Source: Cryptomeria japonica (Eukaryota > Streptophyta > Pinopsida > Cupressales > Cupressaceae). From it: a stretch of DNA of 64,000 nt. How positions within the stretch are numbered: the stretch's first letter is position 1; each line of letters begins with the position of its first letter. The notes below the pieces were generated by a model that was not told the origin of the DNA, did no database searches, and saw only the letters and a list, made by a program, of their open reading frames with translations. This document shows, piece after piece, positions 11,606-23,315 of this stretch. The DNA lies in assembly GCF_030272615.1 (NCBI RefSeq), contig NC_081412.1:692358083-692422082 (forward strand). Direction: 5' to 3'. The position numbers and the translations under genes were made by a program.

Positions 11606-12340
11606 TGTTGGCATTCTACACTCTTATGAGAATAATGGTGTTGTCATTGATGGAAACCTTTTGGCACTCATCTGGTAAAGCCACCGGCAGACACTTCACC
11701 AACAATGGCAACAAAGCATACTGACACCCCAACTGACAGTGAATAAACTTTTGTTTATTGTATTTTATTGTAATTATCTTTTGTAAAGCTGACAAGGCAT
11801 ATTGTAAAAGACTCATATATATGTATGAGATCTTATAGGTCATTTGTGTGAGAGAGAGTTGTGAATTATGTATAAGGTGATGTAAGTGATAGTGAAGGTT
11901 TTGGTTATAGAATGAGCTTAAACCAGTATTGAACTTGGCATAGTTGATGCTACTTTGAAGCAGTACATTGTATTGGATATCATAATCCACTTTTGTAGTT
12001 AGTGTGACTCATATTGAGAAGTGAGCTCTAGGTAGTTAGCCTTCCTACATGTGCAGGCCCCTCATTGTAAGTAATATTTATTCATTGGCCAGTGAGTGAA
12101 TATTGTGGTTCACAAATCCCACCAAGGTTTTTCCCACATTGGATTTCCTCATTAAACATCTTGTGTTATGGTGTGTTTTTTAAGATGTCTTTACTGTTCC
12201 TGTTTACTGCATTAATTCTTATTTACTAGCATACTATTTTGGAATGCAAAATTCTTAACAAGGTTAAATATTGTGCTAACTAATTAGATATTGATTCACC
12301 CCACCTCTCAGTATCCTTGGGACTATCATTAATCCTAACA
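11606..12340 (+). repeat. 3' LTR of A1
   Basis: It runs from TGTTGGCATTCTAC to CATTAATCCTAACA, 735 bp, and is followed by target copy GTTTC. Compared with the 5' LTR it lacks the tandem expansion and about 36 bp just before the B0 insertion point. It carries the TATA-like CATATATATG inverted repeat near 11814-11831. Confidence 0.9.
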
Positions 12341-13322
12341 GTTTCTTTGTCCAAATCTTCAAAAAAAAGCAATACATCTAAAAGATTAATCAACATGATA
12401 ATTGTCAATGAACATAGCAAGCCTCTTTTTGTAGTCCAAGGTTCTTATACTTCTTCAACTTCACAACTTTCCAATCAACCCCTTTTCACTATTCAAGGTG
12501 GTACTCCTAACAAACCTGTCATTACTATGCAAGGAGGAAATCACACTAAGAGTCCTTATAGTTATTCTAAACAACTAACTAAGGAGATTCATCATGCAGT
12601 TGCCCACACTTATAACACAAGAAACAATAGGCAATCAAATCCTCCTCTGATTATCCAAATTTCCCTTCCTAATCCTCAACCTATTCTTCCTCAAGCACCT
12701 CGCATTTCACAAACTCTTGGTAAAGAATATGATCTTATTGAACAACTCAAAGCTACCCCTGCAAAGATATCCCTTTGGGATTTGATTCAAACTTCCTCAT
12801 CTCATCATGGAATTTTACAAGATGCCTTGAAAACTTTGAATGTCCCACCTGCAGTGACATCCAATAATATGGCTTCCTTGATTGACTCTATAACATCTCC
12901 TAAGGATCAAATGGTGTTTACACAAGATGAGCTACCTACTAGTGAAATCCAACATCAATATGATCCTTTAATGATTGTGGTTATCATAAACAATAGTGCA
13001 TAAGATGAACACTAGTGGATAATGGATTTGGTCTTAATGTTTGTAGCATTAACTTGTTGCATAAAATCAATGTCGATACATCTATCATTATGCCTAATTC
13101 TCTTACTATTTTAGGCTTTGATAATGTTGCTAAATCCTCATTAGGTATCATTACCTTCCCTATTAAGGTAGGTCCTGTTACTTTATCTAAACCTATTCAT
13201 GGCATGCTTGGAAATTTGACATATAACCTGTTATTAGGGAAACCTTGGATTCATAGCATGCAAGTTGTCCCCTCTACATTGCATAGGAAAGTCAACTTCA
13301 TTTATAACAATAAGACATATAC
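12341..13322 (+). pseudogene. Element G, protease fragment (Tat-like Ty3/gypsy)
   Basis: It continues the frame of 288-652. It contains a repetitive linker (QGG repeats), then a segment with TPAKISLWDLI and ILQDALKTLNVP, and then an aspartic protease with VDNGFGLNVCSINLL (active site D-N-G) and LLGKPWIHSMQVVPSTLHRK. These are hallmarks of Tat/Ogre-type gypsy Gag-Pro polyproteins. A frameshift and a stop near 13003-13008 separate linker from protease. The product would be a retroviral-type protease. It is cut at 13322 by insertion of element C, with target TATAC at 13318-13322, and resumes in frame at 40507. There is no zinc knuckle upstream. Confidence 0.85.
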
Positions 13323-14546
13323 TATTTGCATTTAAATGAACTGGTAAAGATTGTTGGTGATATGCAACCATAAATGATTGATTGGTGAATGTGATGAAGA
13401 GATTGAGATTCATATTTGATGACTAAGTATTATTTTTTCATTGATGGAAACAATGTTTTTGTAGTCATCTAAGCCAACCAGTAAGGTATAACCGGTACAA
13501 AAGACATTTTAACAGAGAACTAGTAATTAGGACTCCAAATAGTAAACAAGAACAAAGTTGCATTCATGCAACCAGTACAGGCGATTCATAAAGTTTTGGA
13601 TGATGTAGTTTTAAAGAAATGATGGAGATAGGTATTTGGAGCTATTTTCATGACCACATTGGTAGATTCAATCGGACAAGTGATATTTGATGTATAGAGC
13701 AGGCATTATGATGAACACTTAACCGATAATGATATAGTCACTTAAATTGGTAAAACAACACATGATTTGTCTTATTTTTGGTTTTTTATGTCGATGGCCA
13801 ACATAAGTTCAGTGTGCAATGTTAGTTCATCTAGATTCACTGAACCTAGGAAATTGTTCCAAGGTTGTAGCTGACTAAGTTGATGTCTATAAACAATGTG
13901 ATGAGTTATGAGATAGACATGTGTATGTTGATGAGATCAAAGGTGAATAAGGTGAAGTTGATTATGTGGTGATTAGTGAAGCTATGTATTGATGTGTTGA
14001 ATTTTTGAGGGTTTGAAGAGGATCTTATCATACACTGAGGTGTTTTTAACATGAAGATCATTTGACTATTGTTTTCCTAATAGTTTGGAGTAGTAAAATC
14101 CCCTAACCGGGTAGGTCCTAGCATGCCTTAATTTGTAAATCCCCTAACAGGGTATCTCTATATCAGATTCTTAAATCCTCTTGTGAGGTTGATCCTAACA
14201 GGTCAAATCTCCTAACAGATCTCATCATATTAAATCCCTTAACTGGGTGACTCCTAATCGAGTTTTCTCTGAATAGGGCATATTTGCAAGACCTTAATTG
14301 GTCAAGATTTCTATTCTATAGATAGTGAATCTTGTGGCTATTAACTCTCACCATGGTTTTTCCCTTTTGGGTTTCCACATATAAATCTCTTGTGTAATGT
14401 GGAATTTATTTTATTGGGAATTAGCTTATGTGGTGATATTCCTCTTATGCTTGTTAAGTTTTAAGTTTTTTAAATTGGTGATCAGATTCATACTGTGTTT
14501 TCTTACACTGATTCACCCCCCCTCTTAGTGCTTTATAAGTTCATCA
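13323..14546 (+). repeat. 5' LTR of C
   Basis: 1224 bp, matching 32036-32573 plus 39851-40501. It starts TATTTGCATTT where the 3' LTR has TGTTGGCATTT, so the terminal TG has decayed to TA. It ends TTTATAAGTTCATCA. It contains many short phrases of the type CCTAACNGGGT (14100-14280), the CACCATGGTTTTTCCC motif near 14350 and a C-tract GATTCACCCCCCCTCTTAG before the end. Confidence 0.9.
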
Positions 14547-14548
14547 CT

Positions 14549-14561
14549 TGGTATCAGAGCC
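14549..14561 (+). other. Primer-binding site of C
   Basis: TGGTATCAGAGCC, the initiator-methionine tRNA complement, lies two bases after the LTR end, as in the copia elements of this window. Confidence 0.9.
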
Positions 14562-14608
14562 AAACTTCTTTGAGGCTTAACCAATTGAGAAGGATTCCTA
14601 AGGTAGAC

Positions 14609-15744
14609 ATGGGGGATATGAGTTATAGAGAGATGTTTAATAAACTTGCAGAAACTGAGGAATCCCTAGAAACATTAAGAGGCAAGTATAAAGCTTCACT
14701 TGCTAAGAGAAGAGATCTAACTGAACAACTATTGGAGGATTCTAAGAATAGTTACTCTGATGAAGCAAATATAGGTGTATTGGTTGATGAAGTGGAGAAA
14801 CTAAATGATGAGAATGCTAACTTGAGGAGAGAACTAGAAGCCCTAACCATCTGAATGAGTCATGAACTTGAAGCAAGGAGGGTAGCAAAAGACAAGATCA
14901 AAGAGAAAGAACATGAGATCTTTAAAATAAATTAGGAAAATAGCACTCTATATGCATATTGGCATGAGGAGAAATAAGAAAAAGAAGAGATAAAGGAATA
15001 AATGGATATGGAAATGTCTCTTACAGAGACTCTTATAAAAAGGAATGAAGACCTTACATGATAACTTACTGATGCTAATGAGAAGCTTGCAAATTTTAAC
15101 AAAATTTCAACCATAGTTGATGAACAAATTCAAACACAAAGGATAGGTGATACAACTAGATTAGGTTATTCAACATTTGAGAAAGATGAGTCTTCTAGTA
15201 CTAAGGACAACATGCATGAAGGTAAATATGCACCTAAGATTCAGAAACCCACCAGTAAGAAATCCTATAAGCTTGTTTGTTTCAATTGCCATAAACTGGG
15301 ACATACTGCTAATGTTTGTAGAAGAAGATCTGATGTTACTAATGGTTATAGACCTAATACATATCAAGGATATAATCCTTTAACCTTTAATGGATATTGT
15401 TACACTTGCAACATGCATGGACATAGAGTTGTTGACTGCAAGTATGGAGAAAATATTCTGACACCTCACATGAGTTAGAGGTCTGGAGGTGGTTGGCAAA
15501 GAACCTTTGTGCGTATACTAACCGGTCTAGTCCCTACGAGATGGAAATGAAGATGAATGTGGTTTACACAATCTGTCATAACTATGGTCATGTAGCTATG
15601 AAATATAAAAGAATGAATTGTAGAGGAAATGTTGGACCTTGGAGAGAATCTAGTATGGCTTGTTATCATTGTTATAAATCGAGACATATTGCAAATTTTT
15701 GCAGAGCTAAGGTGAACCAACTGGTGAATCAATCTATTGACTGA
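14609..15744 (+). pseudogene. C ORF1: Gag-like coiled-coil/zinc-knuckle protein, broken
   Basis: The start is taken at ATG 14609 (MGDMSYREMFNK). The first 240 residues are highly charged and predicted to form a coiled coil. Four CCHC knuckles follow: CFNCHKLGHTANVC (about 15278), CYTCNMHGHRVVDC (about 15398), a degraded third near 15568, and CYHCYKSRHIANFC (about 15661) with Gly changed to Arg. Stops occur at 14852, 14932 and 14977 onward, and a frameshift after 15478 puts the last two knuckles in another frame. The layout matches ORF1 of family A, though sequence identity is low outside the knuckles. The role is inferred as nucleic-acid binding in a particle. Confidence 0.78.
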
Positions 15745-16315
15745 AAAGGTAAGATGAAATTTGATGTGGAGGAGACCAGAGCTGAAATGAATAGAATCTA
15801 GAAAAAGAAGGATGATAAGAAAATTGATGACAAACCATCGGAAGATCCTAATTCTTCACCTAGTGTGGAGAACCCTTCACCGGCAAACTAATCTGTTTAA
15901 AAATCTTAGGGGGGGCTTAATGTTAGATTCATTTTAGAACCCGAGGAATGCTAAATCTCCATACTCTGATGTATTATGATATTAAGAAGTGATTTTATGA
16001 TCAAAATGGTAGGTTTGATGTGTTATGAGAATCAGTAGTGTGTTAAAAGATATTTTAGGGTTTTACCAGTAATGACATTTAATGTGGTAGATAATGGGGA
16101 AATAAAAATAACTTTTTGAATATCATTTGTCACATTGCATTTTTATGAACACACGAAGAGCGAATAGAGAAGAGCAGAGATTGTGTATGTAGCATTTGAG
16201 TAGATTGATAGAGATTTGAAGTGATTTGATGTGATTTGTGATCGACAATCAGTGAGAAAGCTTTGTCAGTGTTTGGAACCCTAATGCAGAAGTTGTAAAA
16301 GGTATTTATCCAAAA
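15745..16315 (+). other. C inter-ORF region
   Basis: Non-coding, about 570 bp. It includes a purine tract AGGGGGGGC near 15908 and AAAAGGTATTTATCC at 16297-16311, just before the expected ORF2 start, echoing the AAAGGTATTT that precedes the ORF2 ATG in A1 and A2. The expected ATG reads ATC at 16316. No convincing TATA box was found. Confidence 0.5.
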
Positions 16316-17776
16316 ATCTTGTTATCTACTTATCTTTCTGAATCATTGAAGATAGACACCCCACATATATTTAATATTATTGATAGACCCTATCAAGAAT
16401 TTAAGAGGTAGCCATTTAAGTCTGAGGCAACTGATCCCATCAGAGCCCTATCTGAAGTTCCTTATGGTTTCTTACATGTTGAAGATGTCAGATCTTTCTA
16501 TCATTGCAAACTTGAGGATCTTAGTATGGTTGTTATTTTTTATCAGTATAAAGCATTGTGTGATAAGAACAAAGTGATAAAGGAACAGTTCAAAAGGGTT
16601 ATCAAGAAAGGGTTTCACCCTGCCCTAAATTTCATTAATGATTTTGATGATGAACTTATGAGATATGTGCTTAGCATGACCAGTTTATGTTGCTCGACTG
16701 ACCACATAAGATTTCTAAGGAATCTATTCGTGCAGTCACTAGATTTTGTGCCACTAGTGAGGTTCTTGTACTTAGATCCATTCCTAAGAATGATGTAGAA
16801 AATTTAACAGGATCTAAATGGGATGGAAGAGAAATGACGGTGAATAATATCAATGATCCGATAGTAAAGTATGCTTCTATGGTGATCGGTTACCAGATCT
16901 ATTACTATAGTGGGATGAACAACATCCCTACTACTGCTATCCATACTGCCCACCAGATAATAAAAGAGGATGTTTATTATGACTTGTTAGAGGCATTGAG
17001 GAGTCAACTGATGCTAAACCTAGAATCCATCAAGAAGGATAAGAGGTTAAGGTTCAAATTTGGTCAACTAATTCTTGGTCTATTCTTTTATTTTCAGAAA
17101 TGTTTCCTTGGCATTGGTGATATCCAATGGATAGATGGAACTCCAGCATTGGTGCAAATGAATAATAGCATAAGAATGCTTGGAAATGATTTTGGAAAGA
17201 TTGCATGGGGATATTTTAATGAATTTCAGAAGAAAATGCATGCAAGGGAAAGGATACTAGTAGAGGTTGTCAACCGGTATGAAAACACAATTTTCTTTAT
17301 GGTTGATACAGATACTTACATGATGGAGGTAGTTGTGCCCCAGACTACATGGGTTATGCCCATGGGATATGAAGCGGAGAAGGATCATTTGATTTCATAT
17401 GTTGATCATTTTCTTGCTCAATTGGTAGATACAACAAAAGAACGTTTTTGTACTTACAAGGCAAAATACCTTCAAGTGCATTCAGAACTTAACAAACCAG
17501 TAATTGCAATGAAAGCTAGAAAGGAAGTTAAAGCATTTATAGAGTAAGAAGGATTCACAAAGGAAGCCATTACTAAAGCAAGAGAAAATCATGCTTCTCA
17601 ATAGGGAGGAGCATCAAGTGCAACAAATAGTACCCCCATCGATGTAAAGACAAGAGATGGAAAGGAGAAAGTTGCGAAGAAAGAAAAACCAGTAGCTGTT
17701 AAGAAGGAGAAACCAATAGCAACAAAGAAGGAGAAACCATCAAATATTCAATTCTAGAGAAAAGGTAAGATTATTG
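16316..17776 (+). pseudogene. C ORF2, part 1: uncharacterised retroelement protein
   Basis: It aligns by eye with family A ORF2 over most of its length: LHVEDVRSFYHCKLEDLS against VYAEDPRIYIHCNIEELG, HKISKESIRAVT against HKITKEAVKAVT, FKFGQLILGLFFYFQK against FRFGNLLVCLMLYITK, and YMMEVVVPQTTWVMPMGYE against WMEEVVPRTIWVTEMGYET. The cleanest stretch is 16834-17547. Stops occur at about 16407 and 16699-16701 (TGA for Trp), with others after 17547. The end is a Lys/Glu/Pro repeat (KKEKPVAVKKEKP). Copia B1 interrupts it at 17776, with target TATTG at 17772-17776. The function is unknown. Confidence 0.75.
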
Positions 17777-18832
17777 TGTTGGTATTTTGGTATGGTTTTG
17801 TCATTGATGTCAACACCTACTGAATACACCCACTTTGGAGATCCAGCAACATTCATCGGCAAGTAGTAATCTATGCAATAGTTACTGGTATATGATTCAC
17901 CGGTAGGATATATTGTTCACCAGTACCTAGAATGACATGGAAGACACTTGGTAATGTCGAAGACATCATGTGAACACTTTATTTTGAAGTACTAATCATT
18001 GGTATATTCATATTTGCATATTTTCTTTTACCGACAAATAGGTCCAGGTTATCTAAGGTTACACCGACAGGTTTATCTTTTCCAGATCAGCATGGCACGC
18101 TATGGAGATGATTTATTATTGTTGTAAATGCATTAAGCCAACATGTTTAATCCATTATTGCATCAGATATTATATTATTTGTAAAAAAATTTTATTGTAA
18201 TATCTTGTAGAGTTGACCTACTAAAATTGGTCTTAGGGTATGGTATAAATGTAAGATCTTATTTGTAAGATCAAGTGTGGAATGCGAAAAAGAATTAAGT
18301 GAAGGTATATACGAGATCAAGCAGAGGTATACACGAAGACATCATTTGAAGGTGAAGTTAGGTTTTTGTAGAAGCATATCAGCATTACACTGGTACTGAG
18401 TCTAGCATATGAAGATGCTATTTTGTGCAGTACATTCTTATTGGATTTAGCCATCCAACTGTAGTCAGTGTGACTCCCATTTGTGATTGAGCAGTGAGTT
18501 CTAGGCTGTTGGCCTTTCTACATGTGTAGACCCCTTTTGTACACTTACTATCTGCAGTAGTATCATCTGGTTGTGGGTAAGGTTTCCCACCATGGTTTTT
18601 CCCCTTACAGGGTTTCCATGTACAAATATTGGTGTCATGTGTTGTGGATGACTTTATGTTTATCTTTCATGCATTAATCCTTATCGGTATAACGATTTAC
18701 TGTTAACATTGTCTACCGCCATACTTAACTGGTTTACCGATATTAAGCATTAAGTTGGTTAATTAGTTTTTGGTTTGAATATATTAGACAACTGATTCAC
18801 CCCCCCATCTTAGGTGTCTCTGGGACCTAATA
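17777..18832 (+). repeat. 5' LTR of B1
   Basis: It starts TGTTGGTATTTTGG and ends GGGACCTAATA, where the 3' LTR has GGGACCTAACA, so the last CA has become TA. It contains TATA plus hairpin (18244-18272) and the CACCATGGTTTTTCCCC motif near 18590. Confidence 0.92.
18244..18272 (+). promoter_or_regulatory. B1 LTR TATA box and adjacent hairpin
   Basis: TATAAAT at 18244-18250 is followed by GATCTTA (18255-18261), loop TTTG and TAAGATC (18266-18272), a perfect 7-bp stem. The same unit is at 23783-23811 in the 3' LTR and in B0. In B2 (57470 onward) the TATA is kept but the stem is imperfect. It probably marks the LTR promoter and the start of the transcript. Confidence 0.6.
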
Positions 18833-18834
18833 AT

Positions 18835-18846
18835 TGGTATCAGAGC
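18835..18846 (+). other. Primer-binding site of B1
   Basis: TGGTATCAGAGC, complementary to initiator-methionine tRNA, two bases after the LTR. Confidence 0.92.
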
Positions 18847-18889
18847 CTAGTCCTTATTTTGCAGAAGTTTAACAACTTGAGGAGATCCA

Positions 18890-21800
18890 ATGTTTACTAA
18901 TTATTTTAGGAAGGATAGTCCTAAACTTGATGGAACCAACTATGGGATATGGAAGATCAAAATGGAGACACATCTGAATTGCATCGGTAAAGACATCTAT
19001 GAAGTTACTAAGAATGGTTATACTACTGCTGTAGCTGGTCAGACTACTCCAACTACCTTAGCCATAGATGAAGAAAATGATTGCAAAGAAAGAGAAGCAC
19101 TCTTGAGTGCATTATCAGATCAACAAATCATGGGATTATCAGATAGGTCTACTGTTAAAGCTATTTGGGATCATTTGGAAACACTTAATGAAGGAGACTC
19201 CACAGTCAAAATTGCAAAACTTGAAAGCTTCCGAGTCAGGTATGAACATCTGAAAATGGAAGAAGATGAAAGGATTTATGCTTTTATGGAAAGAGTAAAT
19301 GAAATTGTTTTGGGTATCGAATGTTGTGGAGGAACCTTGAGTGAGGATGAGATTGTTTCAAAAATATTAAGAGGTTTGCCACTGGCATATAAAATGAAGG
19401 TTACTGCTATAAATGAGTTGAGAACAATGCCTAATACATCAATAACTAGGGATACATTGATTGGAAAACTTTCAGCTTTGAAATTGAGGAGTTTGGTCCT
19501 GTTACTACTATAAAGACTGATTTGGCCTTTAAAGCATCAACACCATCCACTCCATCATTTGACAAATCAGACTGGAGAGACTTTTATGCAAGAGAACTTG
19601 AAGAAACTAGAAAGGAGAATGAAGAGCTTGAAGAACTTGAAGCACTATTTGCAAGGAAAATGCCAAAAGGTCCAATTGCAAGTAAGTATGAAGGTAAAGC
19701 ACCCTTTAAATGTTTTAACTACAATAAAATTGGTCATATGGCTTCAAGATGCCCTAATAGACATGCTAGACTAAGAGAAGAAGATAGAAAAACATACAAG
19801 CCTAATCCTGAATATCAAAGATACAGATTTAAGAAGAACAAAGATAAATCTTGTTACATTGTTGATGAAGGTGTGACTGATGATTCTGATGAGGATCCAA
19901 TAGACAATGGATGGGTTTTTGTTGCTATAACAGAAGATCAACTGGCACCTATTGCTCAAACAATAAAACAAGCCCTAGTAGCTAAAGTTGAATCAAAGGA
20001 TGAATGGATTATTGACTCAAGATGCTCACATCATATGACTGGAGACAAAGGTAAATTCTTGAACTTTCAAGAATACAATGGAGGTTTAGTAAGATTTGGA
20101 GATGACAAAGCCTGTTCAATCAAAGGTAAGGGTTCAATATCTCTTGATGGTAAAAATAACACTGACAATGTCTACTATGTTGAAGGATTAAAGCATAATA
20201 TTTTAAGTGTTGGTCAATTAGTTGAGAAGGGTTTTTAGATACAATTTAAAAATGGAAAATGCAAAATCATGAATAGAACTGGTTTGGAAATTGCAACCGG
20301 TAATCAGACTAGAGGTAATATCTTTCATTTGAATAACAGTGAAAAGGCATGCCTAATTGAACCTATAGATGAAAGTTGGTTATGGCATAAGAGACTGTCA
20401 TGTAAATTTTGATTGTATGGTAAAAATCAGTACTTCTAAGGTAGTTAGAGATCTACCTAAAATTGTGAAACCTCAGAACATAATTTGCAAGGAATTTCAA
20501 TTTGGAAAACAAGTTAGAGCTAGTTTCAAAAGTATTCTAGAAAAATCCAATAATGCTCTTGATTTAATTCACACTGATTTATGTGGTCCAGCTAGAACTA
20601 AAAGCTTACAAGGTGATAGATATTTCATGCTAATTTTTGATGATTATTCTAGAATGTGCTGGGTTACTTTTCTCAGAGAAAAATCAGAAGCACTTGGGAA
20701 GTTCAAACTATTCAAAGCAATGGTTGAAAATGAAACCGGTAAGAAAATCAAATGTTTAAGATTAGATCAAGGAGGAGAATTCACATCTAAGGATTTTAAT
20801 ACATTCTATGAAGTGAATGGAATCAAAAGATAGTTATCAGCACCTCGGACACCACAGCAGAATGGAGTTGTTGAAAGGAAAAATAAAACTATCTTGGGTG
20901 CAACAAGAAGTATGTTATCAGAAGCAAATCTACCTCATGTGTATTGGAGAGAGGCAGTAAGCACTGCTGTCTATACATTCAACAAAGTTCACATCAAAGG
21001 TGAAACCAGTAAAACCCCTCATGAACTATGATTTGGTAATATTCCCACTCTTAAGTATTTCAGAATTTTTGGAAGTAAATGTTATATTAGAAGAGATGAG
21101 TATATTGGCAAATTTGATCCTAGAAGTGATGAAGGAATATTTCTTGGTTATTCATCTAAGGGCAAGGCATATAAATGTTTTAATAAAAGATTGCAGAAAA
21201 TTTTGAGAGTACAAATGTAAAGATTGATGAACAATTCAGAGGAACTTCAAGGTATATAGAATTTGAACTGGCAATAGAAGTCATGACAAATGAACCTACA
21301 CTGAATCCACCGGTACAGAATGAAGATCTAGTTACCCCGGTATCATCAGAGGATTCCACAGTAATTGAAGAACAACAAGAAACTAAGACACCCCGGTATG
21401 TAAGATTGAATCATTCTGAAGATCAGATAATTGGAAACAAATTTAAAGGAGTTATGACAAGAGGAAGATTGGAAAATGAAGAGGTATGTCTTCTTTCTCA
21501 AATTGAACCATCATCTATCAATGAGGCATGTGAAGATAAATTTTGGATTAAAGCTATGGAAGAAGAATTAGGACAAATTGAGAAAAATAATACTTGGACA
21601 TTAGTTCCCCGACCTAAAGATAAAAATGTAATTGGAACCAAATGGGTATTTAGAAACAAACTTAATGAAGATGGTAAGGTTGTCAAAAATAAAGCAAGAC
21701 TAGTGTGTAAGGGATATTCTCAGAAAGAAGGAGTTGATTACAATGAAACCTTTGCACCGATAGCCAGAATTGAGGCAGTTAGATTATTCTTGGCTTTTGC

Positions 21801-22945
21801 AGCTCACAAGGATTACAAAGTTTATCAAATGGATATTAAATGTGCATTTTTGAATGGAGATCTTGAAGAGGAAGTTTATATTGAACAACCTGATGGATTT
21901 TCTTTGACAGATAACAATGATATGGTTTGCAGGTTAAGAAAAGCTCTATATGGATTGAAACAAGCCCCACGAGCTTGGTATGCAAGATTGGATAAGTATC
22001 TTTTAAAGATTGGTTTTACTAAAGGAAATGTAGATAGCAATTTATATTACAAAGTAACTAATGATGACATCTTGATTATTGAAGTATTTGTTGATGATAT
22101 AATCTTTGGAGGAGAAGATGGATTATGTAAAGAATTTTCTCTTGAAATGCAGCAAGAATTTGAAATTTCTATGATTGGAGAAATAAAATTCTTTTTAGGA
22201 TTGTAGATTTTACAGACTGATAAAGGTGTATTTTTTAATCAATCTAGGTACTTGAAAGAACTACTTAAGAAATTTGGGATGGAAAACTCTAAACTGGTAA
22301 GCACACCTATGACTACAAATGACAAAATATCTCAAAGGGATGAATCTACACCTGTTAATCCAACTAGATACAAATCTATGATAGGAGGTTTACTGTATTT
22401 GACACAAACCAGGCTTGATATTATGAATGTAGTATGTATTGTTTCTAGATTTCAAAGTAATCCTAGGGAAAATCATGAATCAGTAGTGAAAAGGATTTTC
22501 TGGTACTTACAAGGCATAGCAAATCTTGGATTATGGTATCCTAAAGATGAAAATTTTGATCTATGTGCATATACAAATGCAAATTGGGCAGGAGATGTGG
22601 ATGATAGAAAAAGCACCACTGGAGGAGCATTCTTTCTTGGAAAAAGATTAGATTCTTGGTTGAGTAAGAAACAGAGTTGTACATCTTTATCAACAACAAT
22701 TACTATATACTGTGATAACCCTGCAACAATTGATATATCTAAAAATCCGGTATTACATTCTAAAACAAAACATGTTTCTATCAAACTGAATTTTCTAAGG
22801 GAAAAAGTTGAAGAAAAAGAGATAAAATTGGTTTATGTGAATACTAAAGAACAACTTGCAGATATTTTTACAAAACCTTTGCCTAAGGAAACTTTTGAGT
22901 ATCTCAAAGATGAGCATGGAGTCATACCACCACCGGTAGAGACTT
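18890..22945 (+). pseudogene. B1 gag-pol (copia), broken
   Basis: Gag begins at ATG 18890 (MFTNYFRKDSPKLDG) with a UBN2-type domain. A 1-nt deletion near 19478 shifts the frame into 19522-20238, which holds a knuckle with its second Cys changed to Tyr (CFNYNKIGHMASRC, 19711) and a protease site reading D-S-R instead of D-S-G (20014-20022). Integrase spans about 20370-21200, with HTDLCGP, FDDYSR and PQQNGVVERKN. Stops lie at 20236 (TAG), 20831 (TAG) and 21029 (TGA), with a frameshift near 21200. RT (21530-22206) is intact with FVDDIIFG. RNase H (22400-22945) has TNANWAG for TDADWAG and lacks about 33 residues, including the SEYVA catalytic Glu, relative to B2. Confidence 0.9.
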
Positions 22946-22947
22946 AG

Positions 22948-23315
22948 ATAGTTGATGATTGTTATCAACCGGTAGAATTAAATGGACAAATCTTTTATTC
23001 TGGTATTTGATGAGGAAGCTACTTCTCAGGGGGAGTAGTTGGTTTATTGAATTGGTTAGTATTTTGTATGAACTTGACTTTTTGTGACTTTGACATTTGA
23101 TCTCAAAGGGGGAGAGATATCTATGGAAAAACACATTATCTTTTTTATAAGAAAAAGAGACTTTAGGGGAGAGATTTTGAAAAACACATGAAAGATTGGT
23201 ATTGTTAATCCCAAGGGGAGAAATAGAGATTATTGGTTTTTGTACTTGGCATTTCTGTTTTGGCATTGTGATGGTTTTTCCGTCTTCTGTTGCCATCAAT
23301 GCCAAAGGGGGAGAT
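22948..23315 (+). other. B1 3' untranslated region and polypurine tract
   Basis: Non-coding, with purine runs GGGGGAG at about 23030 and 23109 and the terminal tract AAAGGGGGAGAT at 23304-23315 before the 3' LTR. Confidence 0.8.

Larger units (their letters stand above)
653..12340 (+). mobile_element. A1: RT-less two-ORF LTR retrotransposon inserted in G
   Basis: The element is flanked by an imperfect 5-bp target duplication, GTGTC at 648-652 and GTTTC at 12341-12345. It has LTRs at both ends (5' 653-2523, 3' 11606-12340), a primer-binding site at 2526 and a polypurine tract at 11594-11605. Inside are ORF1 (coiled coil plus zinc knuckles) and ORF2 (unknown). No RT, integrase, RNase H or protease motif was found, so it is non-autonomous. 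It is interrupted by solo LTR B0 inside the 5' LTR and by solo LTR H inside ORF1. Both ORFs carry many stops, so this copy is dead. Two relatives lie at 42360-52587 on the minus strand. Confidence 0.88.

Noticed and set aside
12317-12340. Start codon at 12317 for the G protease-side ORF
   Set aside because: 12317-12340 is the end of the A1 LTR; the real frame enters at 12341 from the upstream G fragment.
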